Source: Gracilaria vermiculophylla (taxonomy: Eukaryota > Rhodophyta > Florideophyceae > Gracilariales > Gracilariaceae). Taken from it: a DNA stretch of 57,366 nucleotides. The notes beneath the pieces are model-generated. The model made no database searches and was not told the DNA's origin. It worked only from the letters and a program-made list of their open reading frames with translations. Shown here piece after piece: positions 43,600-55,437 of this stretch (positions are counted from its first letter, which is position 1; the number at the start of each line of letters is the position of its first letter). The translations under genes were made by a program, and so were the position numbers. Location of the stretch: positions 1,066,343 through 1,123,708 of the forward strand of contig JAHNZQ020003146.1 of the NCBI GenBank assembly GCA_019155205.2. Direction: 5' to 3'.

Positions 43600-45122
43600 G
43601 TAAACGGGGAATCCGATCTCGGGACTGACCAACCCTCATCATGGAGAAAATGCGCTCCTCCGTGATTCGGGTCGAAAGTATCGCCGGCATCCAGTGACAA
43701 GAAGAAGGTATATGAACCAGTCATCAGTGCCTTTGCCCCCTTTTGCCGGTAATTGTAGTTTCTCGCACAGAGTCCGTCTTTCTCTGGGCGGGCGAATCAC
43801 ACCCGCTTCAGGTATCCCACCTAGGGTAACTTCACAGGTGGAGTCGCACGATTCTTTTAATCGCCCGATCCAACCCATCAATAAACATCGTGCATCATTT
43901 CCTTGCGGGGTAAATATTTTCACAGCGGTGGAATGCCTTATCCCCGCATACCGAATATTCTGTCTTAACCTCTCCAGCGCGATAGGAAATATCGCGCAGT
44001 GCAAGAATAGCCGACTGGATGGCGGTGTTAGTCGCACAAGAACGCTAGAGGTACTGCAAAGCCTCGGGACAGCAGGCTACTTCTCTCTCAGAGGCCCGAG
44101 ATGAACTTCGAACTGAGAGAAACAAAGAGAAACTGGTCTTCAACAACCCCCCGTAGAAAGTACGGTAATTTCCGACATGCCTGAGACTCACTCATATTGA
44201 AGATATCAGCTTCCGCTACAAAGCGGGCTAAGAAGTTCAAAAAATAATATGGATCATGTCCAGTAAACGTCTGGTTCCTTATTGAGAACTGCACTCTCTT
44301 GATTCATTCCCTCATATTACCTATGTCACGGGGTGTCATGCCTAAAAAGGGATCTTCCAAGCGATAATTTCAGTATGAAACCAACGCTTTAAACAAGGAA
44401 TTAGTGGGCTTCAACTCCTGACGTCCGGGGAGTTTCCTACCCTTTGACTTGGATCGAATTGCCACGTAGGTGGGCAATGACCGTGTGGAACGGGAAATGC
44501 GCTCCTGGCGGTCATGTTCAGAGTCACTATGTCAGAGTTCAGAATCCGTGGAAGTCAATTCCGAGTCCGAGGAAACATTCCTGTGTTGATCGCGGTTCTT
44601 TTGAATGTTCCACTTTTTGCGGCCATTTTGAGCGTCCTGGCGTTCTTCACACTGGTAGACAGCGGGTTGTGCTGCAGACACGGAAGAGAACACAGCTTTT
44701 ACGATCGACTCCAGTGGGTCTCGTACTCGATTAAACCGGTTATCCACGACCACAATGTAGGACGCCGGCGGGACGAAACCTTCGAGGATCAGATTGACAT
44801 CAGACCGGAGAACGTGGAGCTCCTCGGCAACATTCATCGGAAGACTCTCCGAATGCTTAGTACAAAATTCCAGTTCTTCAGCCATGGCTGCCTGACTTAG
44901 CCTCAGGGTGCAGATATGATCTTTAAAATGAACAACGTGGGTCTTGTCCACCAATTGCGACGGCGGGGACAACACTTTAATGGTTGTGGATGGCCCGGCT
45001 CCTGGTGGTATGGTACCCAGCTTAGCCGTCAGCGTTCCACGGTCCACCTGGTCTGGACCATTTGTCTCGAGAGTCATCATGCGGAGTTCCTCGTCTCCTT
45101 GGGGGGACGGGCTCCGATTCAT
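43600..45122 (-). pseudogene. gag: Gag of element F
   Basis: 45122-44532 is a clean 196-codon N-terminal frame of unknown fold. It has a helical middle (HFKDHICTLRLSQAAMAEEL, ESLPMNVAEELHVLRSDVNL) and a Ser/Asp/Glu-rich end. After frame breaks the Gag core begins at 44294: SIRNQTFTGHDPYYFLNFLA, RFVAEADIFNMSESQACRKL and PYFLRGVVEDQF. This G-x-D-P-x-x-x-L-x-F-L-x-R-F pattern is shared with family 1. The rest to 43600 is in broken frames (44037-43639). Confidence 0.72.
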
Positions 45123-45207
45123 TTCTGGCTAGGCCTCTGTGGGTTCCCGGCCCAGCGGAGGTATCCGTCACGACGGTGAAAATCCGTCAATGGGTGAATT
45201 CCAAAAG

Positions 45208-46162
45208 TGGACAACAAAGGAAAAGAAAAACGGACCTCAAAGAGGATCTGCTAGTGATTTTCGTTTTCGAAGTCGAGAGACCACTTTGTAGTGCAATACC
45301 CCAAAAGAGAAAGTACCACGAAGTATATTCGGAACCTTCCTCTCGCGAGATATTTCAGAAGCAGAGCTTTCCTCGGGCGAGGCCCACGAGCCGAACGTGA
45401 CTCAGGTGCCAAGCCATCGCAACACGTGCTGGAGGAAGACGAAAGGAGAAACCGGAGACCCGGCGAGGCCTGTGATTGATGTCGTTTCTGTTAGTGCGAT
45501 GAGATTGCCCTGTGATTTATCAGGCTCTCATGGCGCAACCGGGATATATATTGGGCTACGCGAGTATAGAGAAAGCCGCATTGAGCAGGCGGTGGTCATA
45601 CTCCGAAAACGGGTAAACCGGAGATCCGGTGGGGCTAACCTTCTATGTGGGCTAATCTGAAAGAAAGAAATAGTAGTGCGGACCATGTTTTTCAGCTTCA
45701 CGGGCTATTGAATTCTATGATCCTCGGTATACATTCCCACGATGGAGATAATTACCCGCATGCGCAACAAGTTCAAACCGAGTATCCCACTTGTTGCGGT
45801 TCACTCGGCGCGTCGACCAGAGTGCCGTCGTACTTTATACTGTACCGCTAAGGCCGAAATGGCCAAAATAGTTAAATTAATAAATCGCGAAAATACTAAA
45901 ATAAACCGTGCAAGGCAGGTGCCATCTGGCACCCATACTGTAGCCAGCGGCCCGCACGCGTGTGCCACGCGCGTGACAGGCGGCCATCTAGCGCGCGTGC
46001 CATGTCGCACGACACGCGCCACTTTGGCTACTTCAGAGTGTACCGTGAAAACGGACGTGCATCGCGCCTGCGATGTTACCGTGGTAATACATTCGGCCTA
46101 ACTGGAATCCCATGAATCGGCAAAAACCGAAGGAGAACCTTTCAGGATGGCCTTTTACTTGA
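45208..46162 (-). repeat. 5' LTR of element F (family 2)
   Basis: About 955 bp, recognised through its inverted partner G. The left end reads TGGACAAC (LTR end GTTGTCCA on the minus strand). The right end is approximate. The U3 part (about 45950-46030) is dense in ACGCG/GCGCGTG repeats, as is the matching part of G (38775-38820). Confidence 0.65.
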
Positions 46163-46872
46163 CGTTTGTCCTTATTCGGATCACTCTGTGAGAGAAATCG
46201 ATAAAGGTAGCACAGATAGGGTCGCGACGGCGACATTTCGTGAGACCTAACGAGCCCTCTGCTGACAATTTACTAAATGCATCCGAACTATTGTTCGAGT
46301 CGGCATCCTATGAACAAGAACCATAATGAGCTTCTTTATTTGAACGGGGAGACAGTTCAGAACAATGATTTGTAGGAATTACATTTATCTTCTTATCCCG
46401 AAGAGGGCGCTGATCGTTTCCAAAGAGAGTCTCGATATTTTGCATCTTACTCGTAACCCAAATCGGAAGGATATCCAAATTTTGGACAGCTTCTTGAAAC
46501 TCCAAAGCAATTGCACTAGGAGCAACTTAGTTTTTTCGAGTGCAGTTCACACCTTCCCTTAGAAGACAAATTTCTTCTGAAAAATCCCGGGGAACAGAAT
46601 GAGCAAATATTTGTCCAAGTTAAGTTACCTACTCTGAGAAGGAGATGTGTGCAGCGTGCACCATGTCCAAATCTGACTCTAGAAGGCGGTAACCAGCTGG
46701 ACTGGATGGTTGTGCGGTGCTCCTGCCGGATATACCCACCGGGTGTGCTTCTCCCGTGACAAACGCATGAAAGGCCGGTGCGATAAAAGAATATCTCTGC
46801 CCGTTCGGGTTAATTTTGGAGACTTCCAAGTTTTCCGGGATGGATCTCGGCAAGCGCCGCTATACCTAGGGA
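46163..46872. other. Spacer between element F and LTR I
   Basis: 710 bp with only short frames. I see no recognisable gene or repeat. Confidence 0.4.
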
Positions 46873-47401
46873 TTTCGCCACAGCGAGCGGCGCACGTGAA
46901 ACCAATTCGTAGGCAAAAAGAAAAAGACTGTTCTAGGGACCGCAGAAAGGGATCAAACAAGATGGAAATACCAAATGGTAAAAATAATGACAACGGCAGC
47001 ATCGGAACGGCCATAGTCAGAGAACTGCCCCCATGCCTACGACAACCGATTGCTTCTAGCAGATGCAAACGTTACACATCATTAAAGCTTTTTTGTATAG
47101 CTTGCTAACCTTCTAGTCAAAATTAAAACTAACGAGGCTCAAAACATAGCCAGAAGATGCTTAGGTTCACTGAGTAGTAGGCGAGGATCACACGAACAAC
47201 TGCTAGTATGGTACGCAGCTCCGAATCGCGATAGTGCCCTTAATGGTGGTTTCCTGCACGACGCGTACTGTAGCATTGCTGCATCAATTAAAATCTACCA
47301 GTTCTACTTACTCGCCACTCATTAGTTATTGCTTATGTCGCAACGGCAACGGCGCATGCCGAACCATAAGGGGGCTTGTTCGTTGTATTTTACTGTACTG
47401 A
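46873..47401 (-). mobile_element. Solo LTR I (family 3)
   Basis: The reverse complement (529 bp) aligns with 48153-48699 throughout. Shared stretches include AAGTAGAACTG, TTTTAATTGATGC, GCTACAGTA, a TAGAAGGTTAGC block and TACCATTTGGT. On the minus strand it begins TCAGTACAGTAAAA, close to the family-1 tip TGTAGTACAGTGG. No PBS follows it, so I call it solo. No clear target copy. Confidence 0.6.
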
Positions 47402-48152
47402 TTGGAGTGTAGAGTAGTAATAGATCGCACTGCAGAGGAGTTCCAGAACTACCGTGACATCTTTTAATTGATGCGTCTTCTACATGGAAGTCTATGGAGT
47501 TTTAAAATGAATTTTTTGCCATGCCAAATGTTATACTCTTTGCGAACATATGCCTGAAGAAATTGATTTATTACCTGTATTGATTCATCAAAGAATCACA
47601 TCCATCCATTAGTTTGGATATGATTTTTTCACAGCCATCTGTTAAATTATTGTCTCTGTACTTTGCCCCATCTCGGTTTGTTCTTCGCTTTTGCGCCTCT
47701 TTATACTGTTGTTCATCACGTTGCGATATCTTCTATTTTGCCATATGTTTCCGTTTCTTTTCCTCTTCTCTTAAAATCACCTCTATCCGAACCACTACAT
47801 CTCCGCTTGGTTTTGCCCTTAAACTCCCAGGTATATTGAGCCCCACTCCTTAGAGTAGCGCATGCGTCAACAGTGCTTGGAGTGAATATCCCTAACAATA
47901 TCTCTCTAGGTTAGCAAATCATCGAACGTTTTGCGATATACAATGTCCATGGTTTTGCTCTATACGTGGTTTTCTCATTTAGAAACAAAATTCCCTATGT
48001 TTAATGTTAGTCATATTTTATTTCCCTTCCTGGTTAGAAGATTTTTTATTTCTCTTTTCACTTCCGATGACTACTCGATGATCAGGATGGAAAAAACCGT
48101 GTCCGGCTATTTGCAAAATGCCACACACTAAAGCTGGATCCCTAAGAAAGAA
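47402..48152. other. Spacer between LTR I and element H
   Basis: 751 bp, AT-rich. Frames such as 47614-47853 are hydrophobic and without a family. Nothing supported. Confidence 0.4.
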
Positions 48153-48699
48153 ATCGTTGCCTAAAAAACAACCAGTAAACTACCTTATGCTTTGATATGC
48201 ACTGCAGTCGTTGGAATGTAAGCCTAAACTAATTCGTAGCGACTAAGTAGAACTGATGAACTTTAATTGATGCTGGCGGGCTACAGTAGACAGCGTGCCG
48301 GGAGCCACCATTCATGGCACTATCACTACGTGAATAGTTGTCAGGGAGTCGGAGCTCTACACCATACTTATAGAAGTACGTGAGCTTCTCCCCCACAATT
48401 CAAAAAATTCAAGCCCCTTCCGACTATGTTTCGACCCCACGGGTTTCTACAGTCGACCAGCAGGTTAGCCAGCTTTTTCAATAGGCTCTACTAAACCGCT
48501 AGAACTGCATCTGTTCTTATTAATTGGCTGCTATAAGCCTGCGAGCCATACTGTGCCTTCAGCGGTTCTGGTGCTGGCGCTGCCAATATACGTACCATTT
48601 GGTTTCTTCTTTTAGGTTGACCTGCTTTTGCGCTTCCTGGACCAGGCGAACCCTTTTTGCAAACCAACCGGTCCCGTTTGCGCCACTCTTTGTACCAAA
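48153..48699 (+). repeat. 5' LTR of element H (family 3)
   Basis: 547 bp, ending GTACCAAA before the primer site. Inverted partner of 46873-47401. Distant relation to family 1 is seen in the end (GTACCACA), the GCTACAGTA block and the primer site. Confidence 0.65.
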
Positions 48700-48702
48700 T
48701 AT

Positions 48703-48720
48703 TGGTCTCGTGACTAAGAA
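48703..48720 (+). other. Primer-binding site of element H
   Basis: TGGTCTCGTGACTAAGAA. This differs from the A/D site TGGTCTCTTGACTTAGAA at two positions, so family 3 and family 1 use the same tRNA. Confidence 0.65.
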
Positions 48721-48989
48721 AGTGAAAGTACATACTAAGTTCTTGAACACAGAAGATCCGAAAGGAAGGAAAACTTTGAGTACCGTTTGATTGAAACAAT
48801 TACTTTATAGTATGTAGCACGAATCCCGAACTTAATTCAACTAAACTTTTGCCAACCAACAAATGTGTAACAACTTATTCATAGAAAGGATGGTGAGCCC
48901 CTCCCCCTGAAAAACCGATTTTGGACAACCCAAATGAGGTGCTTAGTAAGCAAATCGATAGACTCTCTCCTAGTAACCAGTAGGATGTT

Positions 48990-50776
48990 GTAGAAGCCGT
49001 GCCGATACCGAGAAGGGAAGACTATGTCGGACTGTGCCATAGAGCTAATCCAACAAAGCAATTAGAAACCGACGAGGAAGTAGAGAATTTTCGGGTGGCG
49101 GTTCCCCGCTTGGACATCAACGCGATCATTGCCATACTAGTTGATAGTTTCCAGAAGACTTTGACCGAAAAGATTCCCGCAGTGGTGAACCACTTATTGG
49201 AACCGGACACCTGGATGTGTTTTGACTAAACGGTGGGGAAATCTGCTCAGAAGAACCGATTGGCAACGCTTCTTCATCAGCGACCGTCAACTTCTTTTAT
49301 AGGACCGGGAGGATCACCATACTGCCTTGCAGCGGAAGACTGGTTTACCTAGGTGGCTAACAAAACCTTCCTTCGAATAACATCAGGTAGTAGGCAGAAA
49401 CAAGGCCCTTATGGAAAAAGGGCAAAACCTCAGAAAGAAGAGGGCTCCGGAATTTTTTGTAAAACTCAACTTGTAATTTTGCATAGGAATCCAAAGGGAG
49501 TGATCCTGTGATAGTGATTTGTCGGAAATCGAGAACCAGTACTGACAGAGGCCGAAAAGAAAAAGGAAGAAAACCAATCCGTAGAAGAAACGAGCTACAT
49601 GTTCGGGCTCAGGGATTTCTAATCCCAAATCTAATACAGAAATCCGGACAGACTGAGAAAAGTACCGCAGATAGAGAAACTGGGAGGAATTCCGCCGCAA
49701 GTAAATAAGTCTTCCTAAGGGAAAGAGGATCGGCTCGCATCCTCAAATCCAGATTCTGAGGATAAAATCGTAGAGGTATTCAGCCATTGAATGATCTTTT
49801 CATGACGGCTGTTCATTACCGCACCTACAGCCTGACCCATCGAGACGCCTCTTATACCGAAAGGGTAGCATAGAAAATAACTAACCAACATCGTCACCAA
49901 GGTTCCTAAAGGTGAGATACCAATTTCACTGCTGATGAATCCATGGCAATAATATATTTACTCCAACAGTTTACACCTGCATGTGACCAAAATGGCTTTT
50001 TGAAAGGGGCTTCCATGTGATTGTTTCAATGCTACATGAAGTAACCGCCTGAATTCTTGCTTTACACTAAGATGCAAGGTAACACCATTGTGGTGGACGA
50101 ATATGATACGAAGATGCTACGCACCTTCAGTTAAGGGCTGAAGTATCTCTATCAGAATTACGCTGCCGATGTGATCATCCAAGCAGCCTAAGCGGAGGTT
50201 TTAGATGGCCACCAACGGGCTAAACAGATCTAATTGGACTTCACAAAGGCACTGTTTGCTACTTATTATGTGTATAGAAATGTCCTTACTACCGCTCCGT
50301 TGGAGTCCCTGTACGCCGCCAATATGAAAAACGCCAACAGAGCAATGGTGCAAATACAATTGGGAGATCTTGGCCATCTGGATTTGAAAGGGCTTGTTCT
50401 GTATGTCAAAGAGAGTAACAACTACTATGAAGCTCGGCGACGCATTCAAATACCATTCGATGTCATTTCTAAGGAGGAGCCAAAAACCAAATGGTTGCTA
50501 GCCTTGAATTACTTCTCTGTCTCGACAGAAGCAGCACCAACCGTTTTAGAGTCAACACTACAAGTCGTCCACTGGCTAGACGCCAATGAGTTCCATATGG
50601 CAGGCGCATCACCGAACTGGTCGTTTTCGGTACCCTCTTTTCTAGAAGTGATGACGCCACCTCTTCCGCCGACTGGCTTTCATGAAACGGTGTTCCCCAT
50701 GTTCCATGGGATGAAAAAGCAAGGACGCCAGCCGACATCGTACCCAACGGCAATGTTGCAGACAATACTGGAGTAA
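48990..50776 (+). pseudogene. gag: Gag of element H
   Basis: 48999-49229 is an N-terminal piece (EEVENFRVAVPRLDINAIIA). The Gag core starts near 49920 (DESMAIIYLLQQFTPACDQNG, with KGASM-stop-LFQCYMK after it), parallel to DPISVLNFLTRFRSACNTNG in family 1. 50234-50776 is a clean 180-codon frame for the core end and tail (KALFATYYVYRNVLTTAPLE, SLYAANMKNANRAMV, LGDLGHLDLKGLVLYVKES). The tail has no zinc knuckle. Confidence 0.7.
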
Positions 50777-51229
50777 AAAGCCCCGAAAAATATATTTGAG
50801 GCAACAGTCTTTAGGGATCGCTGGACGGTATCCTCTTTTGTTGATTCTGCATATCACCTCACTACATGGCTACAGCGTGTCCCAGGCTGAGATGACATCA
50901 ACGTGTAACTCTCCCGCAGGTTCGACAAGAACACCAGCAAGAGATGACGAGCACAACAACCGAAAGCAGGCGGAAACCATCTTGGACAGAACCTACTAAC
51001 GAGGACCGTTGCAACACCAGCCGTGGAACGTCCAACAGGTCATCGCCCTACATTCCGGGACGCCATAGCCCCAAGATAACCGAAGAGAAGAAAAAGAATA
51101 ACGGTTGGATATAAGGCGGCCCTCGATTAAGCACAGAATGGCCGATACACAGACCCCCAAGAACCTGAAATTGGTAGGAACCAAATGGTTGTCGACTCAG
51201 CACGGGACACCAACCAGGTCGACCCGATT

Positions 51230-51624
51230 TGTTTCGTGCAAAATGACAACTATAGAGTCTCTATTACCCTTGGTGTCTTCATTGCACGGATAATACCCTT
51301 AAAAGCCGTCCTGGACTCTGGTGTCGGACCGTAGCTGGTCGTCAAAAGCTCTTACCAACTGGAATTCTTTAGCAGTTTCAACAGGTTCTCTAGCTAATTC
51401 GCTTAGTAGATGCCTGCAAATCGGGACTCTCCGACATGGGTGTAATTCACCTCCGGGTGTCCACGGGGATTCTAGCCGTGAGGACAGAACATATTGTCGT
51501 CACCGAACTGAGAACAGACCTTATCCTGGGTAGGTCGTTCATTGACGGCCCCGTCAAAGCGATTTACCCTTGTACCGGTACGAGTGCTCTCCACAAGGGC
51601 ACCCTTATTGCCATCATAGGCTGA
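51230..51624 (+). pseudogene. pro: Protease of element H
   Basis: LKAVLDSGVGP near 51300 is the active-site motif (D-S-G). 51436-51624 continues with VVTELRTDLILGRSFIDGPV and KAIYPCTGT, the end of a retropepsin-like domain (ILG-x-x-F). Confidence 0.7.
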
Positions 51625-52099
51625 CCTTTCTGGCACAAACAACCCGGAGGTATTGGAAAATGGAAGCCTGCAGGGATAACGTCCTATAACGTACGATTCG
51701 CCTACGATGTGATGATTCTACTATCACATCAAATTGTGGTCATGAGTACCTGTGCCTAAACCGTATTCTCGTCGCCTCAAAACAACTCCGGTCTTTCGAT
51801 ACTTCACCTCACCTTGATGGCCATTAGGATCGTGAATAACTTCACAAACGAATTGTTCGAGGTCTTTCTCACAAACTTCGATGACTATGTGGTAAAACTT
51901 TCCAAACAAATCATTATTGGCTAGAAGATCTCTGGTACAGGCGCAATATTTACCATTTCTCTTCAAACAGTCAACGGCACGACGATTCTAAGGAGGGGGA
52001 AATAGACATCAATTTTGTGTAGCAGAAAAACCAGACTACCGATTGGAAGGAATAAAGGAAAAATGGAGTCGAGAGAGACGTCCTGAGACGGAAAATCTT

Positions 52100-53000
52100 C
52101 GACCTATTGGAACTATTCAGCTTTGTGTGGTCCGCCCAGTTAGGTTCAATCAAGGCTACAAAGCACCGGATCGAACTCATCCTGGGAGCAAACTCAGACC
52201 AGCAGGCTCTGTACCGTGCGGAACCATACGCCTGGCATGCATATCTCCCAGAGGTTGAGAGCATTCTTAAGCAAGGCGTGATAGAATCGGCCGCGTCCGA
52301 GTGGGTCAGCTCATTGGATTTAGTTTAGAATAAAAGAGATACACGAATGAGGACTTGCGTTGCCTAGCGAAAGTTAAAAGAAAGGATTGTAAAGCCCAAT
52401 ACCCCTAATTGCGGAGCGTTCTGATTTGCTTGGACACGAAAGAGTACCTGAAACCTTGAATACCAGTTTTGGCTATTAGCAAACAATTGTCACCACGGAG
52501 AACGGGGACAAAACGGTCTGTATTTCCCACACGGGTCTCTGCCGGTTGAGGCAGCTGCCATTTGGTTTTTGCAACGCACCCGCCACTTTCCAAAGCGCTT
52601 TTAAAATCATGCACTCAAGTGTTAAATAACAACGGAAGCTGTTATACATCGACGATGTCGTAATTTACTTTCGCACCATCGGTGATCAGGTTACCCATGC
52701 GAAAACTGTACTTGCCTTGCTCTAACACGCGGGAGAGACTCTGAAGCTGAAGAAAATTATATTATTTAACCAGAAAGGGAAGTAATTGGGACATGTTATA
52801 AGTTACAGCCGATCAGACGTCGCCGAGAGGAACCCCCAAGCGATCTCACGGATCTCATGAAACCAGACGGATATTCTTTCCTTTATTGGCTTATGTAATG
52901 TAGAGCGTCCGGTAATGAAAAGATACTCCCAGAATGCAGCTCTGCATTACAGAAGGACATAGAATGGCCAACAAAAACGTTTTGACTACGTAGAGGACGA
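52100..53000 (+). pseudogene. pol: Reverse transcriptase of element H
   Basis: 52130-52320 reads HRIELILGANSDQQALYRAE, YLPEVESILKQGVIESAASE and WVSSLDLV, the RT entry motif. Then LPFGFCNAPATFQSAF (about 52558-52605) and LLYIDDVVIYF with the intact catalytic pair of Asp (about 52636-52668), followed by HAKTVLALL and a broken LGHV region. Many stops. Confidence 0.8.
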
Positions 53001-53399
53001 CGAGATACAATCTTGGCTTTCCCTTAAAGGGTGCGCTTCCCACCCCACCGATGTTAGCCCTGCCAAGGTTAGGACGCTCGTACACGTAGGATATTGATGC
53101 ATCAGCCACTCAGATAAGATGTTGCCTCAGGCAGGAGCAAAAAGATGGAAATAAATTGCCAATTTAAATTTGGAGCATAGCTCTGAGCACAGCGAAGCAG
53201 AATCATAACGTAGCGAGAATAGAACGACTCGCAGTAATATAAAGTATGCTGATGCTTACGCCCTATTTGTATGAAGTTGTCTTCTCCCTTTCAACGGAAC
53301 GTGACGCCTTAGGGAGGACTCACGGCTTTGAGGATGTATCCGGACTACCGGCCAGGTGAAGGTAGTGATTATTCATTTTTGAATACGTAGTAAAAAAAG

Positions 53400-54480
53400 A
53401 CCCGGAAGTAAAGGACAATGTGGCGGACGCGCTTACTCACCTAAAAACCAATGGGTCGGAAGAGGAACAAATCGAGAACGATATCCCTAGTTTCAAGGTG
53501 GTACCAACTGGAAAAGATGAGTACCACACGGATATAGAACTCAAAGGCTCCTTTCGGAATAATGAAGAAGATGTTCAAGAAACGATGGTACGTATATTGT
53601 ATGCTATGGAAAACGTACTGGAGCTGATAAATACAGAAGAAATTTTGTGGAAGCAAGTGACTGACAGGCATTGCAAGAATTTTCTTCGATTGATATGTCG
53701 AAATAGGACTCCATTTGCCTATGACAATATAGCATACTTGAGGCGGAGATCTACTATCAATAAACGGCTCCTAAAGATGGTCCTCGAGACAATATGCCAA
53801 CAGGTATAGCAAGTAGCAACATTTTTCTATGATCTCGGGCACTCCACGTAGGTTTTTGATGCATTCAACCGTTAAGCCAGAGTTCTACCAGCTTTTTTTG
53901 GAGAATGACTTTTACAAATTTGTGGTTAACTGCTCGTATTTTATCAAGACCCGAAGTATGGTACACAAGCACAGGAAATAATTAAACATGATTCCTGTTT
54001 GCAGTCTATTCGATTTCATCAAATGACCAACAAGGACCTTTTCTGATATTCCAAAGCGTCATAAACACGTGTTTGTGATCACCAACAGGTTTTCCAAGCT
54101 CCACAGAGCAGCGTCTTGCAAGAGCACCACCTCGACCGCCATAACGGAAGCATTCCTAACTGGATGGGTGTTTCCATATGGTGCACCTCTATACTTCCTT
54201 ACGGACAACGGGTCCAACTTGTATTCGACGTTTCTCGAATCTGTTTGCTTTCTGTCGGCTTTGAAGCATCACTTCATGACCGCGAAACATCCTCACGTCT
54301 ATGCCCAAGTGAATCGGCTCACAAACACCTTAGTGGCGAAGCTCTGATAATATGTAGTGAAACACCAAACCGATTTGGTGGATTTACTTCAGTCATTGAC
54401 GTATGCGTACATCAGGTACACATATCCACACAGGCGATACCGTTCGAGAGGGGTCTCAGTTGTAACGCATTTTGAATAAT
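53400..54480 (+). pseudogene. pol: Pol linker and integrase of element H
   Basis: 53420-53809 starts with ADALTHL (end of RNase H, N-x-x-A-D-x-L-S-R type). It contains the integrase entry region with CKNFLRLICRNRTPFAYDNI and AYLRRRSTINKRLLKMVLET. 54069-54347 has FVITNRFSKLHRAASCKSTT, WVFPYGAPLYFLTDNGSNLY (second catalytic Asp intact) and FLSALKHHFMTAKHPHVYAQ. The zinc-finger part between is shredded. Confidence 0.78.
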
Positions 54481-54679
54481 GGTAACCACCGGCCTGACAA
54501 CCCAACAGGCAGTAGGGACTCAACCTTCTGCACTGAGGAGAACGTTTGTTCTCCAAGGCTCCTCCAGAACCCTTGCTGGTGCTACCAGACGGATGCTGAA
54601 TTCGCCACAACAGTAAAATGTTAATCATGACCAACAGGTGAGGTGTTTAGCTCAATGAGAACCCGGAGACTTCATATAG

Positions 54680-55000
54680 ATGGATGTACCAGCCGGTAAA
54701 TCCAGATCAGAACCTGCCAAAGATCGGCATCACCAATGGGAAGACGAACGGGTTAAGTCAAAGTTACTAATAATGTCAACTTGCTGGTTTCAGGTGTTGC
54801 GCTATGACGGAGCCTCTATAACAATTGAGGAACAAGGGCTTGCCAATACCGTATTATTTGAAAGTGTATCAAATGCTTCTCGTCCTTTGATGATGCCTAT
54901 TCCATCTTATAACTTATTAGAAGCATACGAACATACGGGAGACTCTTCAACACAACCAGACCTATTGATGAATGACAACAGTCTCCAACTGGAGCTGTAA
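54680..55000 (+). CDS. pol: Integrase C-terminal module of element H
   Basis: A clean 106-codon frame. KSKLLIMSTCWFQVLRYDGA and SITIEEQGLANTVLFESVSN match the GPY/F-like end of integrase (K-L-x-x-x-x-x-G-P-F-x-V-L pattern, with CWF for GPF). A chromodomain is not convincing after it. Confidence 0.5.
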   Translation: MDVPAGKSRSEPAKDRHHQWEDERVKSKLLIMSTCWFQVLRYDGASITIEEQGLANTVLFESVSNASRPLMMPIPSYNLLEAYEHTGDSSTQPDLLMNDNSLQLEL

Positions 55001-55437
55001 AAAGTATCGGTTGTTGTGAAGCCCTTTATGGCCCAGGAGCAAAATATAAATAGGACCCACTACCGTGTATAGTGCTGCACATATGATGCCATAAAGATAC
55101 GTTAGAGTCCCCGCTATATATCCCACACAACGTTTTCGTCAGGTATTGGAACCCTTGCAAACACAACCGACCACTCGGATCATTTTGGCATCCCTGTAGA
55201 ACAGTCACGGCAGGGAAGGGGGAAAGGATATCGTTCGCCAGCAGGACAGCAGAGACCCCTGGAGGAAAGAAGATTACTGAAGACACAGAAAAGAAACAGA
55301 TGATTGATAAGAATTAAGCATGGAAGACAGAACAAAGAAAAAGAATACAAGAACGCTTTACCGATCGAAACCCACAATGCGGAAAAGATAACTTATTTGC
55401 GATCATAGTAGCCTCGAAGTGGAGTGCTATGTAATGG

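Larger units (their letters stand above)
36539..46162 (-). mobile_element. Element F: family-2 Ty3/gypsy element lacking integrase, with nested insertions
   Basis: Minus-strand order is a 955-bp 5' LTR (46162-45208), gag, protease, RT, partial RNase H (to about 40800), then directly a tail coding on the plus strand and an 84-bp stump of 3' LTR (36622-36539). Integrase and chromodomain are missing. Solo LTR G lies inside the tail in opposite orientation, and a TRIM-like element lies between gag and protease. Gag and RT differ strongly from family 1. All frames are broken. Confidence 0.75.

Noticed and set aside
45190..45215. Shared TGGGTGAATTCCAA near the inner edge of the F LTR and near 39675
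   Set aside because: The two sites are not at matching positions in the LTR alignment and have the wrong relative orientation. Treated as chance.
47614..47853. 79-codon hydrophobic plus-strand frame as a membrane protein gene
   Set aside because: AT-rich spacer DNA, no family, no conserved neighbour. Likely chance.
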